Below are positions 31,061 to 40,829 of a stretch of 64,000 nucleotides of DNA, one piece after another. Each line of letters opens with the position of its first letter. Positions within the stretch are counted from its first letter, which is position 1. Under the pieces are notes generated by a model. The model did no database searches. It had not been told where the DNA came from and saw only the letters and a list, made by a program, of their open reading frames with translations. The translations under genes were made by a program, and so were the position numbers. The stretch covers positions 2,456,501-2,520,500 of the forward strand of contig NZ_AZUR01000001.1 of NCBI RefSeq assembly GCF_000527175.1, in the 5' to 3' direction. The stretch comes from Pseudogulbenkiania sp. MAI-1. GTDB lineage: Bacteria > Pseudomonadota > Gammaproteobacteria > Burkholderiales > Chromobacteriaceae.

Positions 31061-34000
31061 ATGAAGCCCATCCAGTCCATCCTCATCGCCAACCGCAGCG
31101 AGATCGCCATCCGCGTGATGCGCGCCGCCAGCGAGATGAACATCCGCACCGTCGCCATCTACGCCGACGAAGACAAGCTCGCCCTGCACCGCTTCAAGGC
31201 CGACGAGGCCTACCAGGTCGGTGCCGGCAAGAAGCCCATCGCCGCCTACCTCGACATCGACGACATCCTGCGCATCGCCAGGGAAGCCAACGTCGACGCC
31301 ATCCACCCCGGCTACGGCTTTTTGTCCGAGAACCCCGACTTCGCCGAGGCCTGCGCCGCGGCGGGGATCGCCTTCATCGGTCCTCGCCCCGAGGTGATGC
31401 GCCAGCTCGGCAACAAGGTCTCCGCGCGTGAACTGGCCGAGCAGGCCGGCGTGCCGGTGGTGCCGGCCACCGGGGCGCTGCCGTACGGCCTGGCCGAGGC
31501 GCAACGGATGGCGGCCGAAGTCGGCTACCCGCTGATGCTCAAGGCGAGCTGGGGCGGCGGCGGGCGCGGCATGCGCGTGGTGGAGAACGAGGGCGAGCTG
31601 GCCGGCGCGATGGAGGTGGCACGGCGCGAGGCCAAGGTGGCCTTCGGCAACGACGAGGTCTACCTCGAGAAGCTGGTACGGCGCGCCCACCACGTCGAGG
31701 TGCAGATTCTCGGCGACAGCCACGGCAACCTGGTGCACCTGTTCGAGCGCGACTGCTCGGTGCAGCGCCGCAACCAGAAAGTGGTCGAGCGCGCCCCGGC
31801 GCCCTATCTGAACGAGGATCAACGCACCGCGCTGTGCGCGGCGGCGCTGAAGCTGGCGCGCGCGGTCGACTACACCCACGCCGGCACCGTCGAGTTCCTG
31901 ATGGACGCCGACACCGGCGCGTTCTACTTCATCGAGGTCAACCCGCGTATCCAGGTCGAACACACCGTGACCGAGGCGGTCACCGGGGTCGACATCGTCA
32001 AGGCGCAGATCCGCATCACCGAGGGCGCGAAGATCGGCGACGAGGACAGCTTCGTGCCGGCGCAGCCCGACATCCGCCTGTCCGGCCACGCGCTGCAGTG
32101 CCGCGTCACCACCGAGGACCCGGAGAACGGCTTCACCCCCGACTACGGCCGCCTCACCGCCTACCGCAGCGCGGCGGGCTTCGGCGTGCGCCTGGACGGC
32201 GGCACCGCCTACAGCGGCGCGGTGATCACGCCGTACTACGACTCGCTGCTGGTCAAGGTCACCGCCTGGGGCCACAGCGCGGCCGAGGCCAACGCGCGCA
32301 TGGACCGCGCGCTGCGCGAGTTCCGCATCCGGGGGGTATCGAGCAACCTGGCTTTCCTCGAGAACGTCATCGCTCACCCCTCCTTCGTCTCGGGCCAGTG
32401 CACCACGCGCTTCATCGACAGCACGCCCGAGCTGTTCCAGTTCGCGCCGCGCCGCGACCGCGCCACCAAGCTGCTGGAGTTCCTCGGCAACGTCACCGTC
32501 AACGGCAACCCCGAAATGAAGGGCCGCGCCGTGCCCAGCCCGATGCCGGGTCCGGCGCGCCGGCCCGACCTCAAACTGGCCGGCCCACTGCCGACCGGCA
32601 CACGCGACCGCCTCCAGGCACTCGGGGCCGAAGGCTTCACGCAATGGATGCGCGAGCAGAAGCCCGTGCTGATCACCGACACCACGATGCGCGACGCGCA
32701 CCAGTCGCTGTTCGCGACGCGCCTGCGCTCGGCCGACATGCTGGCGATCGCACCGCACTACGCCCGTCTGGCGCCACAGTTGTTCTCGCTGGAGTGCTGG
32801 GGCGGCGCGACCTTCGACGTGGCGATGCGCTTCCTCAAGGAAGACCCGTGGCAGCGCCTGGCGGGCTTGCGCGAGGCGGTGCCGAACGTCCTGCTGCAGA
32901 TGCTGCTGAGGGCCTCCAACGCGGTCGGCTACACCAACTACCCCGACAACGTGGTGCGCCACTTCATCGCCCAGGCAGCCGAGGGCGGCATCGACCTGTT
33001 CCGTGTGTTCGACTCGCTCAACGCCGTCGACAACATGCGTGTGGCGATGGACGCGGTGCGCGACACCGGCAAGCTGTGCGAAGCGGCGATCTGCTACACC
33101 GGGGACCTGTTCGACAGCCGCCGGCGCTACGACCTGCGCTACTACGTCTCGATGGCGAAGGAACTGGAGCAAGCCGGCGCCCACATCCTGGCGATCAAGG
33201 ACATGGCCGGCATCGCCCGACCGCGCGCGATCACCGCGCTGGTCAAAGCGCTGAAGGAGGAGGTCGGCCTGCCGATCCACTTCCACACCCACGACACCAG
33301 CGGCATCGCGGCGGCGAGCGTGCTGGCGGCGATCGAGGCCGGGGTGGACGCGGTGGATGCAGCGCTGGACGCCATGAGCGGCCTCACCTCGCAGCCCAAC
33401 CTGGGCTCCATCGTCGCCGCGCTCGAAGGCTCGGAGCGCGACCCGGGGCTGGACCGGAAGCACCTGCAGCAGCTGTCGACCTACTGGGAAGGCGTGCGCC
33501 GCCACTACGCCCCGTTCGAGGCCGACATGCGCGCCGGCACGTCGGAGGTGTACCGCCACGAGATGCCGGGCGGGCAGGTGACCAACCTGCGCGAGCAGGC
33601 GCGCTCGCTCGGCATCGAGGCGCGCTGGCCCGAGGTGGCCGAGGCCTACGCCCAGGTCAACTTGCTGTTCGGCGACATCGTCAAGGTGACCCCGACCTCG
33701 AAGGTCGTCGGTGACATGGCGCTGTTCATGGTGTCCAACGGCCTGACGCCGGAAGACGTGCTCGACCCGGCCAAGGCGATCGACTTCCCCGAGTCGGTGG
33801 TGTCCCTGTTCAAGGGCGAACTGGGCACGCCGGCGCACGGCTTTCCCGAGGGGCTGCAGCGCAAGGTGCTCAAGGGGGAACCGGCGCTGACCGGACGTCC
33901 GGGGGCCGTGATGGCGCCGGTCGCTCTGGACGGCAAGAAGGCCCAACTCGCCCAGACCCTGGGCCGCGACGTCAGCGAACAGGACCTGGCCTCGTCGCTG

Positions 34001-34498
34001 ATGTACCCCAAGGTGTTCCAGGACTTTGCCGAACACCAGGCGCGCTACGGCGACGTCTCCACCGTGCCCACCACGGCGTTCTTCTACGGCCTCACCGAGG
34101 GCGAGGAAATCGCCGTCGAGCTGGAGCGCGGCAAGACCCTGGTGGTGCAGCTCTTGGGGAGAGCCGACACGAGCGACGGCCACGTCAAGCTGTTCTTCGA
34201 ACTGAACGGCCAGCCGCGCCTGGTCAAGGTGGCCAAGGACGGCGTGCAGGCGGCCTCCCAGCACCCGCAGGCCGACCCGGACAACCCGCACCACGTCGGC
34301 GCGCCGATGCCGGGCATGGTCAGCACCGTCGCCGTCCAGCCCGGCCAGGCGGTGGCCAAGGGCGACACCCTGCTCACGCTGGAGGCGATGAAGATGGAGG
34401 TGGCGGTGAAGGCCGAGCGCGACGGGGTGATCAAGCAGGTGCTGGTGAGCTCGGGCAGCCGCATCAACAACAAGGATTTGCTGGCTGTCTTTGCTTAA
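31061..34498 (+). CDS. pyc: pyruvate carboxylase
   Basis: A 1145-residue single-chain biotin enzyme that makes oxaloacetate from pyruvate, bicarbonate and ATP. Biotin carboxylase domain about residues 1-455 (ILIANRSEIAIRVMRAA; ATP-grasp loop WGGGGRGMRVV; ENPDFAEAC), carboxyltransferase about 535-810 (DTTMRDAHQSLFATRLR, with GGATFDVAMRFL and the catalytic Lys in AIKDMAGIA), and biotinyl domain at the end (LLTLEAMKMEV, the MKM biotin site). Length matches alpha4 enzymes. The ATG at 31061 is chosen from homology. It would replenish the TCA cycle and use the pyruvate produced by the diaminopropionate lyase encoded downstream. Confidence 0.96.
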   Translation: MKPIQSILIANRSEIAIRVMRAASEMNIRTVAIYADEDKLALHRFKADEAYQVGAGKKPIAAYLDIDDILRIAREANVDAIHPGYGFLSENPDFAEACAAAGIAFIGPRPEVMRQLGNKVSARELAEQAGVPVVPATGALPYGLAEAQRMAAEVGYPLMLKASWGGGGRGMRVVENEGELAGAMEVARREAKVAFGNDEVYLEKLVRRAHHVEVQILGDSHGNLVHLFERDCSVQRRNQKVVERAPAPYLNEDQRTALCAAALKLARAVDYTHAGTVEFLMDADTGAFYFIEVNPRIQVEHTVTEAVTGVDIVKAQIRITEGAKIGDEDSFVPAQPDIRLSGHALQCRVTTEDPENGFTPDYGRLTAYRSAAGFGVRLDGGTAYSGAVITPYYDSLLVKVTAWGHSAAEANARMDRALREFRIRGVSSNLAFLENVIAHPSFVSGQCTTRFIDSTPELFQFAPRRDRATKLLEFLGNVTVNGNPEMKGRAVPSPMPGPARRPDLKLAGPLPTGTRDRLQALGAEGFTQWMREQKPVLITDTTMRDAHQSLFATRLRSADMLAIAPHYARLAPQLFSLECWGGATFDVAMRFLKEDPWQRLAGLREAVPNVLLQMLLRASNAVGYTNYPDNVVRHFIAQAAEGGIDLFRVFDSLNAVDNMRVAMDAVRDTGKLCEAAICYTGDLFDSRRRYDLRYYVSMAKELEQAGAHILAIKDMAGIARPRAITALVKALKEEVGLPIHFHTHDTSGIAAASVLAAIEAGVDAVDAALDAMSGLTSQPNLGSIVAALEGSERDPGLDRKHLQQLSTYWEGVRRHYAPFEADMRAGTSEVYRHEMPGGQVTNLREQARSLGIEARWPEVAEAYAQVNLLFGDIVKVTPTSKVVGDMALFMVSNGLTPEDVLDPAKAIDFPESVVSLFKGELGTPAHGFPEGLQRKVLKGEPALTGRPGAVMAPVALDGKKAQLAQTLGRDVSEQDLASSLMYPKVFQDFAEHQARYGDVSTVPTTAFFYGLTEGEEIAVELERGKTLVVQLLGRADTSDGHVKLFFELNGQPRLVKVAKDGVQAASQHPQADPDNPHHVGAPMPGMVSTVAVQPGQAVAKGDTLLTLEAMKMEVAVKAERDGVIKQVLVSSGSRINNKDLLAVFA

Positions 34499-34528
34499 GG
34501 AGTAGCACTGTCAGGAGTGTGTGTCTTG

Positions 34529-34564
34529 CCCCGTTTCTCGCAAGAGGAACGGGGATTTTTTTTT
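34529..34564 (+). terminator. rho-independent terminator of pyc
   Basis: CCCCGTT...CTC pairs with GAG...AACGGGG around a GCAA loop (34529-34554) and is followed by nine T residues (34556-34564). It starts 31 bp after the pyc stop. Confidence 0.93.
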
Positions 34565-34637
34565 GATTCTCTCCACCTGCGATTCTCGATGAACGAGTCA
34601 TGGCAAGGCCTACGGCCTCCATGTTCAGTCAGCAATA

Positions 34638-35801
34638 TCAGGCAGGAAGGCGAAGCCGAACGATCTCGGCAAAGTACTGGGCGCCGGTCGACAGCACCTC
34701 GTCGTTGAAGTCGTAGCAGGCATTATGCAAGGGAGTGCTGCCCCGCCCCTCGGCGCCATTGCCGATGAAGACGAAATTGCCGGGCACCACCTGCAGAAAC
34801 GCGCCAAAGTCCTCGGAAATCATCATCGGCGCGATATTGCCGTCGACACGCTCCATCCCCACGATATTGGCCGCCGCCCTCAAGGCCACGGGAACACAGT
34901 CCGGAGTATTGATGGTGGGGGCGAATTCATGGGTGTACTCGACCGTGCACTCCGCGCCATGCATCCGGCAGATTCCGTCGCAGATCTCGCGCATGCGGGT
35001 TTCCAGGAGGTTCTGCACTTCGGGGGTATAACTGCGGGTGTCGCCTTTGATGGTGACGGTCGTGGGGATGGCGTTGCGAATGCCGTCCGTGAACAATTCG
35101 GTGCAGGAAATCACCGCCGGCAGGCTCGGGTCCAGGCTGCGCGACACGATGGTCTGCAAGGCCAGCACGATCTGGGAGGCAATCACGATCGGATCGATGC
35201 CCATGTGCGGACGTGCCGCATGGGTGCCGCGCCCTTTAATTGTGATCACGAAATTGTCTTCGCTGGCCATAATGCCGCCAGCGCGGGTGGCGATATGTCC
35301 AGCCGGCATACCCGGCATATTGTGGGCGCCGTAAATCTCGTCGACCGGAAAACGCTCGAACAGGCCATCGCTCATCATCGCTTTGGCACCTCGACCATGC
35401 TCTTCCGCCGGCTGAAAAATGAAGCGCACGGTGCCGTTGAAGTCCCGCCGCTCGCATAGAAGCTTTGCGGCACCGAGGATCATCGCCATGTGCCCGTCGT
35501 GGCCACAGGCGTGCATTTTCCCGGGGATTTCCGAAGCATGGGCCCGGTCGGCCGCCTGCTCATGAATGTTCAGCGCATCCATGTCGGCACGCAGGCCAAT
35601 GACACTGGAACCGGTCCCAACGGTGAGGCTGGCCACGAGGCCGGTTCCACCGATCCCGCGATGAACCTGCAAGCCCAAATCCGATAACACGTTTGCAACG
35701 AAGTCGGCTGTGTCGACCTCCTCAAAGCCGGTTTCCGGATGGCGGTGCAGGTGATGACGCCACTGCGTCAGTTGCTGGATGAATGAGGAATCCATCGTCA
35801 T
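34638..35801 (-). CDS. M20-family amidohydrolase (hippurate-hydrolase-like)
   Basis: A 387-residue M20D peptidase/aminoacylase. Metal-binding and catalytic blocks are GLRADMDALNIHE, KMHACGHDGHMAMILGAAKLL and FIFQPAEEHGRGAKAM, and the dimerisation-domain GRGTHAARPHMGIDPIV. Such enzymes cleave N-acyl or N-carbamoyl amino acids. I start at the ATG at 35801 because AAGGGAAG precedes it. It is the third gene of the minus-strand group with diaminopropionate lyase and carbamoylase and may release a free amino acid for the lyase; the substrate is not known. Confidence 0.88.
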   Translation of the reverse strand: MTMDSSFIQQLTQWRHHLHRHPETGFEEVDTADFVANVLSDLGLQVHRGIGGTGLVASLTVGTGSSVIGLRADMDALNIHEQAADRAHASEIPGKMHACGHDGHMAMILGAAKLLCERRDFNGTVRFIFQPAEEHGRGAKAMMSDGLFERFPVDEIYGAHNMPGMPAGHIATRAGGIMASEDNFVITIKGRGTHAARPHMGIDPIVIASQIVLALQTIVSRSLDPSLPAVISCTELFTDGIRNAIPTTVTIKGDTRSYTPEVQNLLETRMREICDGICRMHGAECTVEYTHEFAPTINTPDCVPVALRAAANIVGMERVDGNIAPMMISEDFGAFLQVVPGNFVFIGNGAEGRGSTPLHNACYDFNDEVLSTGAQYFAEIVRLRLPA

Positions 35802-35914
35802 CTCATACTTCCCTTCTCTTGGCGGGTTATTCGCGGGCGAATTCTTACGGGGGCAGCCTACGGCACGGCGAAGGGGCAATGCTTTTATCGCCGGCCGTAA
35901 CGTGCTGCTTGTGC

Positions 35915-37162
35915 TTACGCGGTAGCGGGCTGTCGAACGCCGCTATTGAGCCAGGAAGCCTGGCGTTCCAGAACGGACTCGGCAGACTCGGATACCAGCC
36001 CCTGATAAACAGAAGGTGCAGTAGCGGCTTCCGTATTGATGACGAGAACGCGGGAATCGGCATCGAGACATACGGCCTTCGACTTCTCGGCAGACTGACG
36101 CAATACGTGTAGCCCGGCGAGCCCCGCCGCGCCAGATTCGCCCGCTACGACGGGGATATCGCTCCCGTTTCCCGACGCCAGTAAGCGCATGGCGGCGACT
36201 GCATCGTCATCTTCAATCGTCATGAAGTAGTCGACACCGGGCTGCAGAATCTGCCAGGCCAATGGAGAGGTTTCACCGCAGGCCAGGCCTGCCATGACCG
36301 AGTCGACCGAACCGGTGGCCTTGGCGGCCTTTCCTTGCGCGGCGCTCTGGTAGAGGCAATCCGCCTGCTTGGGCTCGACCACGACAAACTGGGGGCGGCT
36401 CTCGCCATGGAATTCCCATAAATAGCTCACGATGCCGGCCGCCAGACCACCCACACCACCCTGGAGGAAGACATGGGTGAAGGCGCTCGGTTTGTCTCGT
36501 TCGGCACCAGTTTGCTCGATAATTTCCGCCGCGATGGTGCCGTAGCCCTGCATCACGTCGCGGGGGATGTCTTCATACCCTTCGTACGAGGTGTCCGACA
36601 CCACATGCCAGCCGTTCGTTGCGGCCAGGCGTGCGGCCTCTTCAACGGATTCATCGTAGTTGCCGGTGATGCGGACGATTTCAGCATCATAGGCGGCAAT
36701 GGCCTGCTCGCGCTCAAGGCTCACATTGGCATGCAGGACGATGACGCAACGGCACCCGATGGATTGGGCCGCCGCCGCCAGGGCCCGGCCATGGTTGCCG
36801 TCGGTGGCGCTGATCACCGTGAACGCTTTGAACAGTTCCTTGTAATGTCCGCTAATCAGCTCTTTGGCATCGAGCTTGTGCTCCGGCCACAGCCGGAGGA
36901 TGAGGCGGATCAAGGCGATCGGGGCGCCCAGCGCCTTGAAGCTGCCCAGCGGAGAACGGACCGACTCATCCTTCACGCACACTTTGGCAACACCGAGTTT
37001 CTCGGCGAGATTGGGTAGATTCCAGAGCGGCGTGGCGGAGCGATTGAGTTGGCTCCAGTGCGAGAGCCATTGGCGGCTCTCATGTGCCTGCTCAAGGTTC
37101 ATGATGTTCTTGAGCACGGAGGGATACTGGGAGAAGGTTACACGTTCGTTGGCGATCAGCAT
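35915..37162 (-). CDS. dpaL: diaminopropionate ammonia-lyase
   Basis: A 415-residue fold-type II PLP enzyme of the DpaL/YgeX family, which converts 2,3-diaminopropionate to pyruvate and two ammonia. The PLP lysine is in RSPLGSFKALGAP (near residue 63), the phosphate loop is LQGGVGGLAAGI, and SATDGNHGRALAAAA is the family's substrate loop. Length agrees with E. coli YgeX (398). The ATG at 37162 follows CAGGAAC. In E. coli, ygeX sits beside the M20 hydrolase gene ygeY; here two M20 hydrolases flank it, on either side. Pyruvate from this reaction would feed the neighbouring pyc. Confidence 0.93.
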   Translation of the reverse strand: MLIANERVTFSQYPSVLKNIMNLEQAHESRQWLSHWSQLNRSATPLWNLPNLAEKLGVAKVCVKDESVRSPLGSFKALGAPIALIRLILRLWPEHKLDAKELISGHYKELFKAFTVISATDGNHGRALAAAAQSIGCRCVIVLHANVSLEREQAIAAYDAEIVRITGNYDESVEEAARLAATNGWHVVSDTSYEGYEDIPRDVMQGYGTIAAEIIEQTGAERDKPSAFTHVFLQGGVGGLAAGIVSYLWEFHGESRPQFVVVEPKQADCLYQSAAQGKAAKATGSVDSVMAGLACGETSPLAWQILQPGVDYFMTIEDDDAVAAMRLLASGNGSDIPVVAGESGAAGLAGLHVLRQSAEKSKAVCLDADSRVLVINTEAATAPSVYQGLVSESAESVLERQASWLNSGVRQPATA

Positions 37163-37248
37163 GAGTGTTCCTGTAGTGAAATGAAGAATGGTGGGATAAG
37201 GGGCCAGCAAGCTAGCTCTCCCCCGTGAAAGCGGTACGGGAATCTGGC

Positions 37249-38544
37249 TTATCCCCGTTCATATAACTGGTTCATGATCGAGTCCGCGCCGATGCGTCGC
37301 AGCACCACATCCAGCAGGACTTGCGCGCCGTTGATCAGCTGGTCATCGTCGGTGTGCTCACGTGGGTTGTGACTCACGCCGCCACGGCTCGGAACGAAAA
37401 TCATGGCGGACGGCGCAATGCGCGCGATCATCTGGGCATCGTGACCGGCTCCGGATGTCATGCGTCGATGCGTAAAGCCGAACTGCTCGGCGGAGGCTTC
37501 AATCTCGTCGGCCAGAGTGGTGTCGAACACCACCGGTTCAAATCGGACGAGCCGCTCGGTGCTGATTTTCACGCCCTCCTGTGCTGCCACTTTTTCCAGG
37601 AAAGCGGCAAGTCGCTGTTCGGCCGCCTGGAGCCGCAGTTCGTCGGGGTCGCGCAGGTCGACCGTCAAGGTGGCCTTTCGTGGAATGACGTTGATAAGGT
37701 CGGGCTCCACGCGCAAGGAACCGACGGTGGCCAGCGTGGTTCCCTCGGATGCGTTCGCCAAGTCACGCAGGAACGTCACGATCGCAGACGCCACCCAGCC
37801 TGCGTCATGGCGCAAACGCATTGGCGTCGTTCCTGCATGGTTGGCGTTGCCCTGGATGGTGACCTTCTGCCAGGAGATGCCCTGCAGGTTTTCCACGACG
37901 CCGATCAGTTTGTTTTCCGCCTCCAGCACCGGGCCTTGTTCGATATGTAATTCGAGGTACTCGTGCGGCACGATGGAACCCGGCTCGAGATCGCCGGCAT
38001 AGCCGATACGCTCCAATTCATCGCTCAACCGGGTGCCATCGGTACCGATGGTCGCCAGCGCCTCCTCGACCGAAAGGCCGCCTGCGTACACCAAAGACCC
38101 CATCATGTCGGGCTGGTAGCGCACGCCCTCCTCGTTGGTGAAAGCGCCGATAGTGATGGAACGCCCCGGTTTCATGTCCGCCTGGCGGAAGGCTCGGGCG
38201 ACCGCCAAGCCAGCCAGAACCCCGTAGCAGCCATCCAGTGCACCGGCGTTCTTTACCGTATCGATGTGCGACCCGATCATCAGCGGCGCCTGGCTGCCAT
38301 CGTCGCCCTCCGAGCGCAGCGTCCCGAAAACATTGCCGATGCGGTCGATGCGGACATCGAGTTCGAGCTCATGCATCCATTGCACCACGAGGTCACGGCC
38401 GGCTTTCTCGTCATCCGTCAACGCAATCCGCGTGCGCCCACCGGCCACTTGATCGGCTCCTACTTCACCTAATTCACGCAACTGTTCCAGCAGCTTCGTT
38501 CCGTCCACCCTGAGGTCGGCATTTCCTTCCCTGCGGCTCATCAT
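37249..38544 (-). CDS. M20 amidase, hydantoinase/N-carbamoylase type
   Basis: A 431-residue Zn-dependent amidase of the allantoate amidohydrolase/N-carbamoyl-L-amino-acid hydrolase branch. Conserved pieces are MIGSHIDTVKNAGALDGCYGVLAGL, FTNEEGVRY, LELHIEQGPVLE, GNANHAGTTPM and the C-terminal SGAGHDAQMIA, FVPSRGGVSHNPREHT. Start at the ATG at 38544, with AAGGAGACG before it. It is the first gene of the group that includes dpaL, and is divergent from an Lrp-type regulator 186 bp away. It may remove a carbamoyl or similar N-group from an amino acid. Confidence 0.9.
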   Translation of the reverse strand: MMSRREGNADLRVDGTKLLEQLRELGEVGADQVAGGRTRIALTDDEKAGRDLVVQWMHELELDVRIDRIGNVFGTLRSEGDDGSQAPLMIGSHIDTVKNAGALDGCYGVLAGLAVARAFRQADMKPGRSITIGAFTNEEGVRYQPDMMGSLVYAGGLSVEEALATIGTDGTRLSDELERIGYAGDLEPGSIVPHEYLELHIEQGPVLEAENKLIGVVENLQGISWQKVTIQGNANHAGTTPMRLRHDAGWVASAIVTFLRDLANASEGTTLATVGSLRVEPDLINVIPRKATLTVDLRDPDELRLQAAEQRLAAFLEKVAAQEGVKISTERLVRFEPVVFDTTLADEIEASAEQFGFTHRRMTSGAGHDAQMIARIAPSAMIFVPSRGGVSHNPREHTDDDQLINGAQVLLDVVLRRIGADSIMNQLYERG

Positions 38545-38730
38545 CGGTCGTCTCCTTGTGATAGTTGTGTGATCAACGGTCGCCCACTCGAATGCCATTC
38601 AGGGCACCTCTTGTTGTCCTGCCAATGGCGTAATAATATTTCGCAACATGCGGGTTTTTTTCGCTTTTATGCTGAGCGCAGCGCAAATTTATTCCGACTT
38701 TCGACAGGCAACCACAAAGGCTTTTCACCC

Positions 38731-39240
38731 ATGACCACAACCCTGGATGTCTACGATCGAAAGCTGGTGGCCGAGGTACAACGAGACGCCCGCCTGCCTC
38801 AAAGTGAATTAGGCGCCCGTGTGCACCTTTCGACGGCGGCGGTGAACCGGCGCTTGAAGCGTTTGGCCGATGAAGGGGTGATCGAGAAGTACACCGCGGT
38901 GGTGTCGCCGGAAGCCTTGGGCTATTCCCTGACCATCGTGGCGCAAGTGGAGGTGGAGAGCGAACAGATCGATCGTCTCGATGAAATGAAGCGTAGCTTC
39001 CAAGCCTGCCCGCTGGTGCAGCAGTGCTATTACGTGACGGGCGAATGCGACTTCGTTCTCATCATCACCGTACGCAACATGGAGCAGTACACCGAGCTGA
39101 CACGGCAGCTCTTCTTCCAGAACAACAACGTCAAACGGTTCAAGACGCTAGTGGCCATGAGCCGCGTCAAGGTGGGCCTGGATGTGCCCGTGGATGCGGG
39201 ACAGTGGGAGCAAGCCTTTCCGGAAAAAGCGCCAGTGTGA
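38731..39240 (+). CDS. Lrp/AsnC-family transcriptional regulator
   Basis: A 169-residue Lrp-type protein: winged helix-turn-helix about residues 5-60 (LDVYDRKLVAEVQRDARLPQSELGARVHLSTAAVNRRLKRLADEGVI) and RAM ligand domain at 70-150 (VTGECDFVLIITVRNMEQYTELTRQLF). I use the ATG at 38731 from homology. It is divergent from the carbamoylase-dpaL-amidohydrolase genes and likely activates them in response to an amino acid, perhaps diaminopropionate itself. The AT-rich divergent region (38630-38700) would hold its sites. Confidence 0.92.
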   Translation: MTTTLDVYDRKLVAEVQRDARLPQSELGARVHLSTAAVNRRLKRLADEGVIEKYTAVVSPEALGYSLTIVAQVEVESEQIDRLDEMKRSFQACPLVQQCYYVTGECDFVLIITVRNMEQYTELTRQLFFQNNNVKRFKTLVAMSRVKVGLDVPVDAGQWEQAFPEKAPV

Positions 39241-39334
39241 TGTTTATGCGGTGCTCCTGAGCCGGAGCCCGTGATCGACGGCGGCCGCTTCATTTCAAGG
39301 GTAACAGCCCGGTCAGTACCGTCTTTCCGGGCCA

Positions 39335-39358
39335 GATGGCATTGTCAAAACCAAGTTA
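39335..39358. repeat. short dispersed repeat, copy 1
   Basis: GATGGCATTGTCAAAA-CC-AAGTTA is shared with 53230-53253 (22 of 24 bases identical, same orientation). This copy lies in the intergenic region 39241-39524, which otherwise shows no gene. It could be the end of an insertion sequence; the rest of any element is not visible. Confidence 0.5.
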
Positions 39359-39524
39359 TCCCTGGCAAAGCCGGCGGGCACGCTAATAACAAGCTGCCCC
39401 GCTGTTCTGGCAGGTCACGCCCCCAAGAAACGTTTCCCTACGCGCAACGTTCGCCCGAACCGATAGAAGCCCGAGTATGCGGGGCAAAGAGCTGATCGCA
39501 TCAATTTAACACCGCTGCAAACAC

Positions 39525-40742
39525 TTACGTCTGACCAACCATCGACCTTTCACTAAAGAGATCCCGCTGGCGATCTTCCCAATCGGCTATCCAACCAGCA
39601 ATCTCTGCTGCTAGCATCGGTTTGGCAATAAAATATCCCTGAGCCAAGTCGCAACCGGAAGCACGCACAAATTCCCAATCCTCCCGATCTTCTACCCCTT
39701 CCGCCACTGTCTTCATACCCAGTTGCCGTGCCAGTTCAAGGCTTGCCATATAGATAGCACTCAGCGAGGTATCCCTGGAGGCTCCGTGGACGAAAGTTTG
39801 ATTGATCTTGATTTCATCGAATGGAATGTTACGCAGTTGGGTAAGTGAAGCATGACAACTGCCGAAGTCATCGATGGAAAGGAAGATGCGCTTCAGGCGC
39901 AGCCTCGCCAGAATATCGAGGGATGGTAACGAATTGTTTATCAAGCCGTTCTCGGGTACCTCCAATATCACGGTGGACCGGGGAAGACCGGATTTTTCCA
40001 CCATTCGCGCCACATAATCAGGCAAATCCAAAGAATTAAGGTGCTCGATTGGAATATTGATGGCCACCTGCAGAGGCAGCCCCTTATCGTGCCAAAGCTT
40101 GGCTTCATGGAGTGCGCTCGCCAACACGGTCTTGGTCAGGTCATCGATCAGTTCATGCTCTTCAGCCGTGCGAATGAACTGAGCGGGCAACAATAAGCCA
40201 TCATCGGGATGTTGCCAGCGAACCAATGCTTCAATTCCCGTCACTGCCCCTGTCGCGACATCCACCTTTGGCTGGTAATAATTGACTAGATGCCCATTGG
40301 AAATGGCCCAGAGCAACTCATCGGCGGGGTAAGTTTTCTGCTTGGCCTGAACCGGTGTGACAATGCGCGAAGCCTGGGTTTGCAGCAACTGCCCAAGCAC
40401 TTCGGACGCTACCGGTTTCTGCAAAACGCCAAGAACCTTCAGATGCTGCGCCTTGGCCAACATTCTTGCCGTTTGCAAGACCCGCCCATCCTCGCCGCTA
40501 ATCAGTATCAAACCACCTGAATATCCAATTCGCCCCAAATGGCGCACGAACTCCACGCCGTCCATTTCGGGCATTTGCAGATCACAACAGATCAGATCGA
40601 ACTCCTGAAGGCCGTTTTCGAGTAGGGACAGGGCCTGATGACCGCTCTCGCAAAGAGTCATCTTGTCGTAGCCAAGGAGGTTGAATTGGCGAGACAGGAG
40701 CTTGAGTGCGAATGGCTCGTCATCAACAAGCAGAATATTCAT
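39525..40742 (-). CDS. response regulator with EAL phosphodiesterase domain
   Basis: A 405-residue receiver-EAL protein. The receiver (residues 1-120) has LVDDEP, the phosphoacceptor Asp in LICCDLQMPEMDG and the Lys in VLQKP. The EAL domain (150-395) has GIEALVRW, IDDFGSCHASL, IKINQTFV and VAEGVED; the usual ELTE glutamate block reads EVPEN. It should hydrolyse c-di-GMP when phosphorylated. It is a paralogue of 42001-43224, and both lie downstream of the hybrid kinase on the same strand, so they are likely outputs of that phosphorelay. ATG at 40742. Confidence 0.9.
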   Translation of the reverse strand: MNILLVDDEPFALKLLSRQFNLLGYDKMTLCESGHQALSLLENGLQEFDLICCDLQMPEMDGVEFVRHLGRIGYSGGLILISGEDGRVLQTARMLAKAQHLKVLGVLQKPVASEVLGQLLQTQASRIVTPVQAKQKTYPADELLWAISNGHLVNYYQPKVDVATGAVTGIEALVRWQHPDDGLLLPAQFIRTAEEHELIDDLTKTVLASALHEAKLWHDKGLPLQVAINIPIEHLNSLDLPDYVARMVEKSGLPRSTVILEVPENGLINNSLPSLDILARLRLKRIFLSIDDFGSCHASLTQLRNIPFDEIKINQTFVHGASRDTSLSAIYMASLELARQLGMKTVAEGVEDREDWEFVRASGCDLAQGYFIAKPMLAAEIAGWIADWEDRQRDLFSERSMVGQT

Positions 40743-40829
40743 CTGGTTCTCTCTGTAAATTGAGATGGTGAAATATTGGCTGACCAAGCGCAGCAAGAAA
40801 GAATCTTTCCCTTGGTCCTCCAATGCTCT

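Noticed and set aside
30947..34294. Minus-strand open frame of 1115 codons
   Set aside because: It is the mirror of the pyruvate carboxylase gene; high GC in third positions keeps the opposite strand open. The translation is His/Arg/Gly-rich with no family features.
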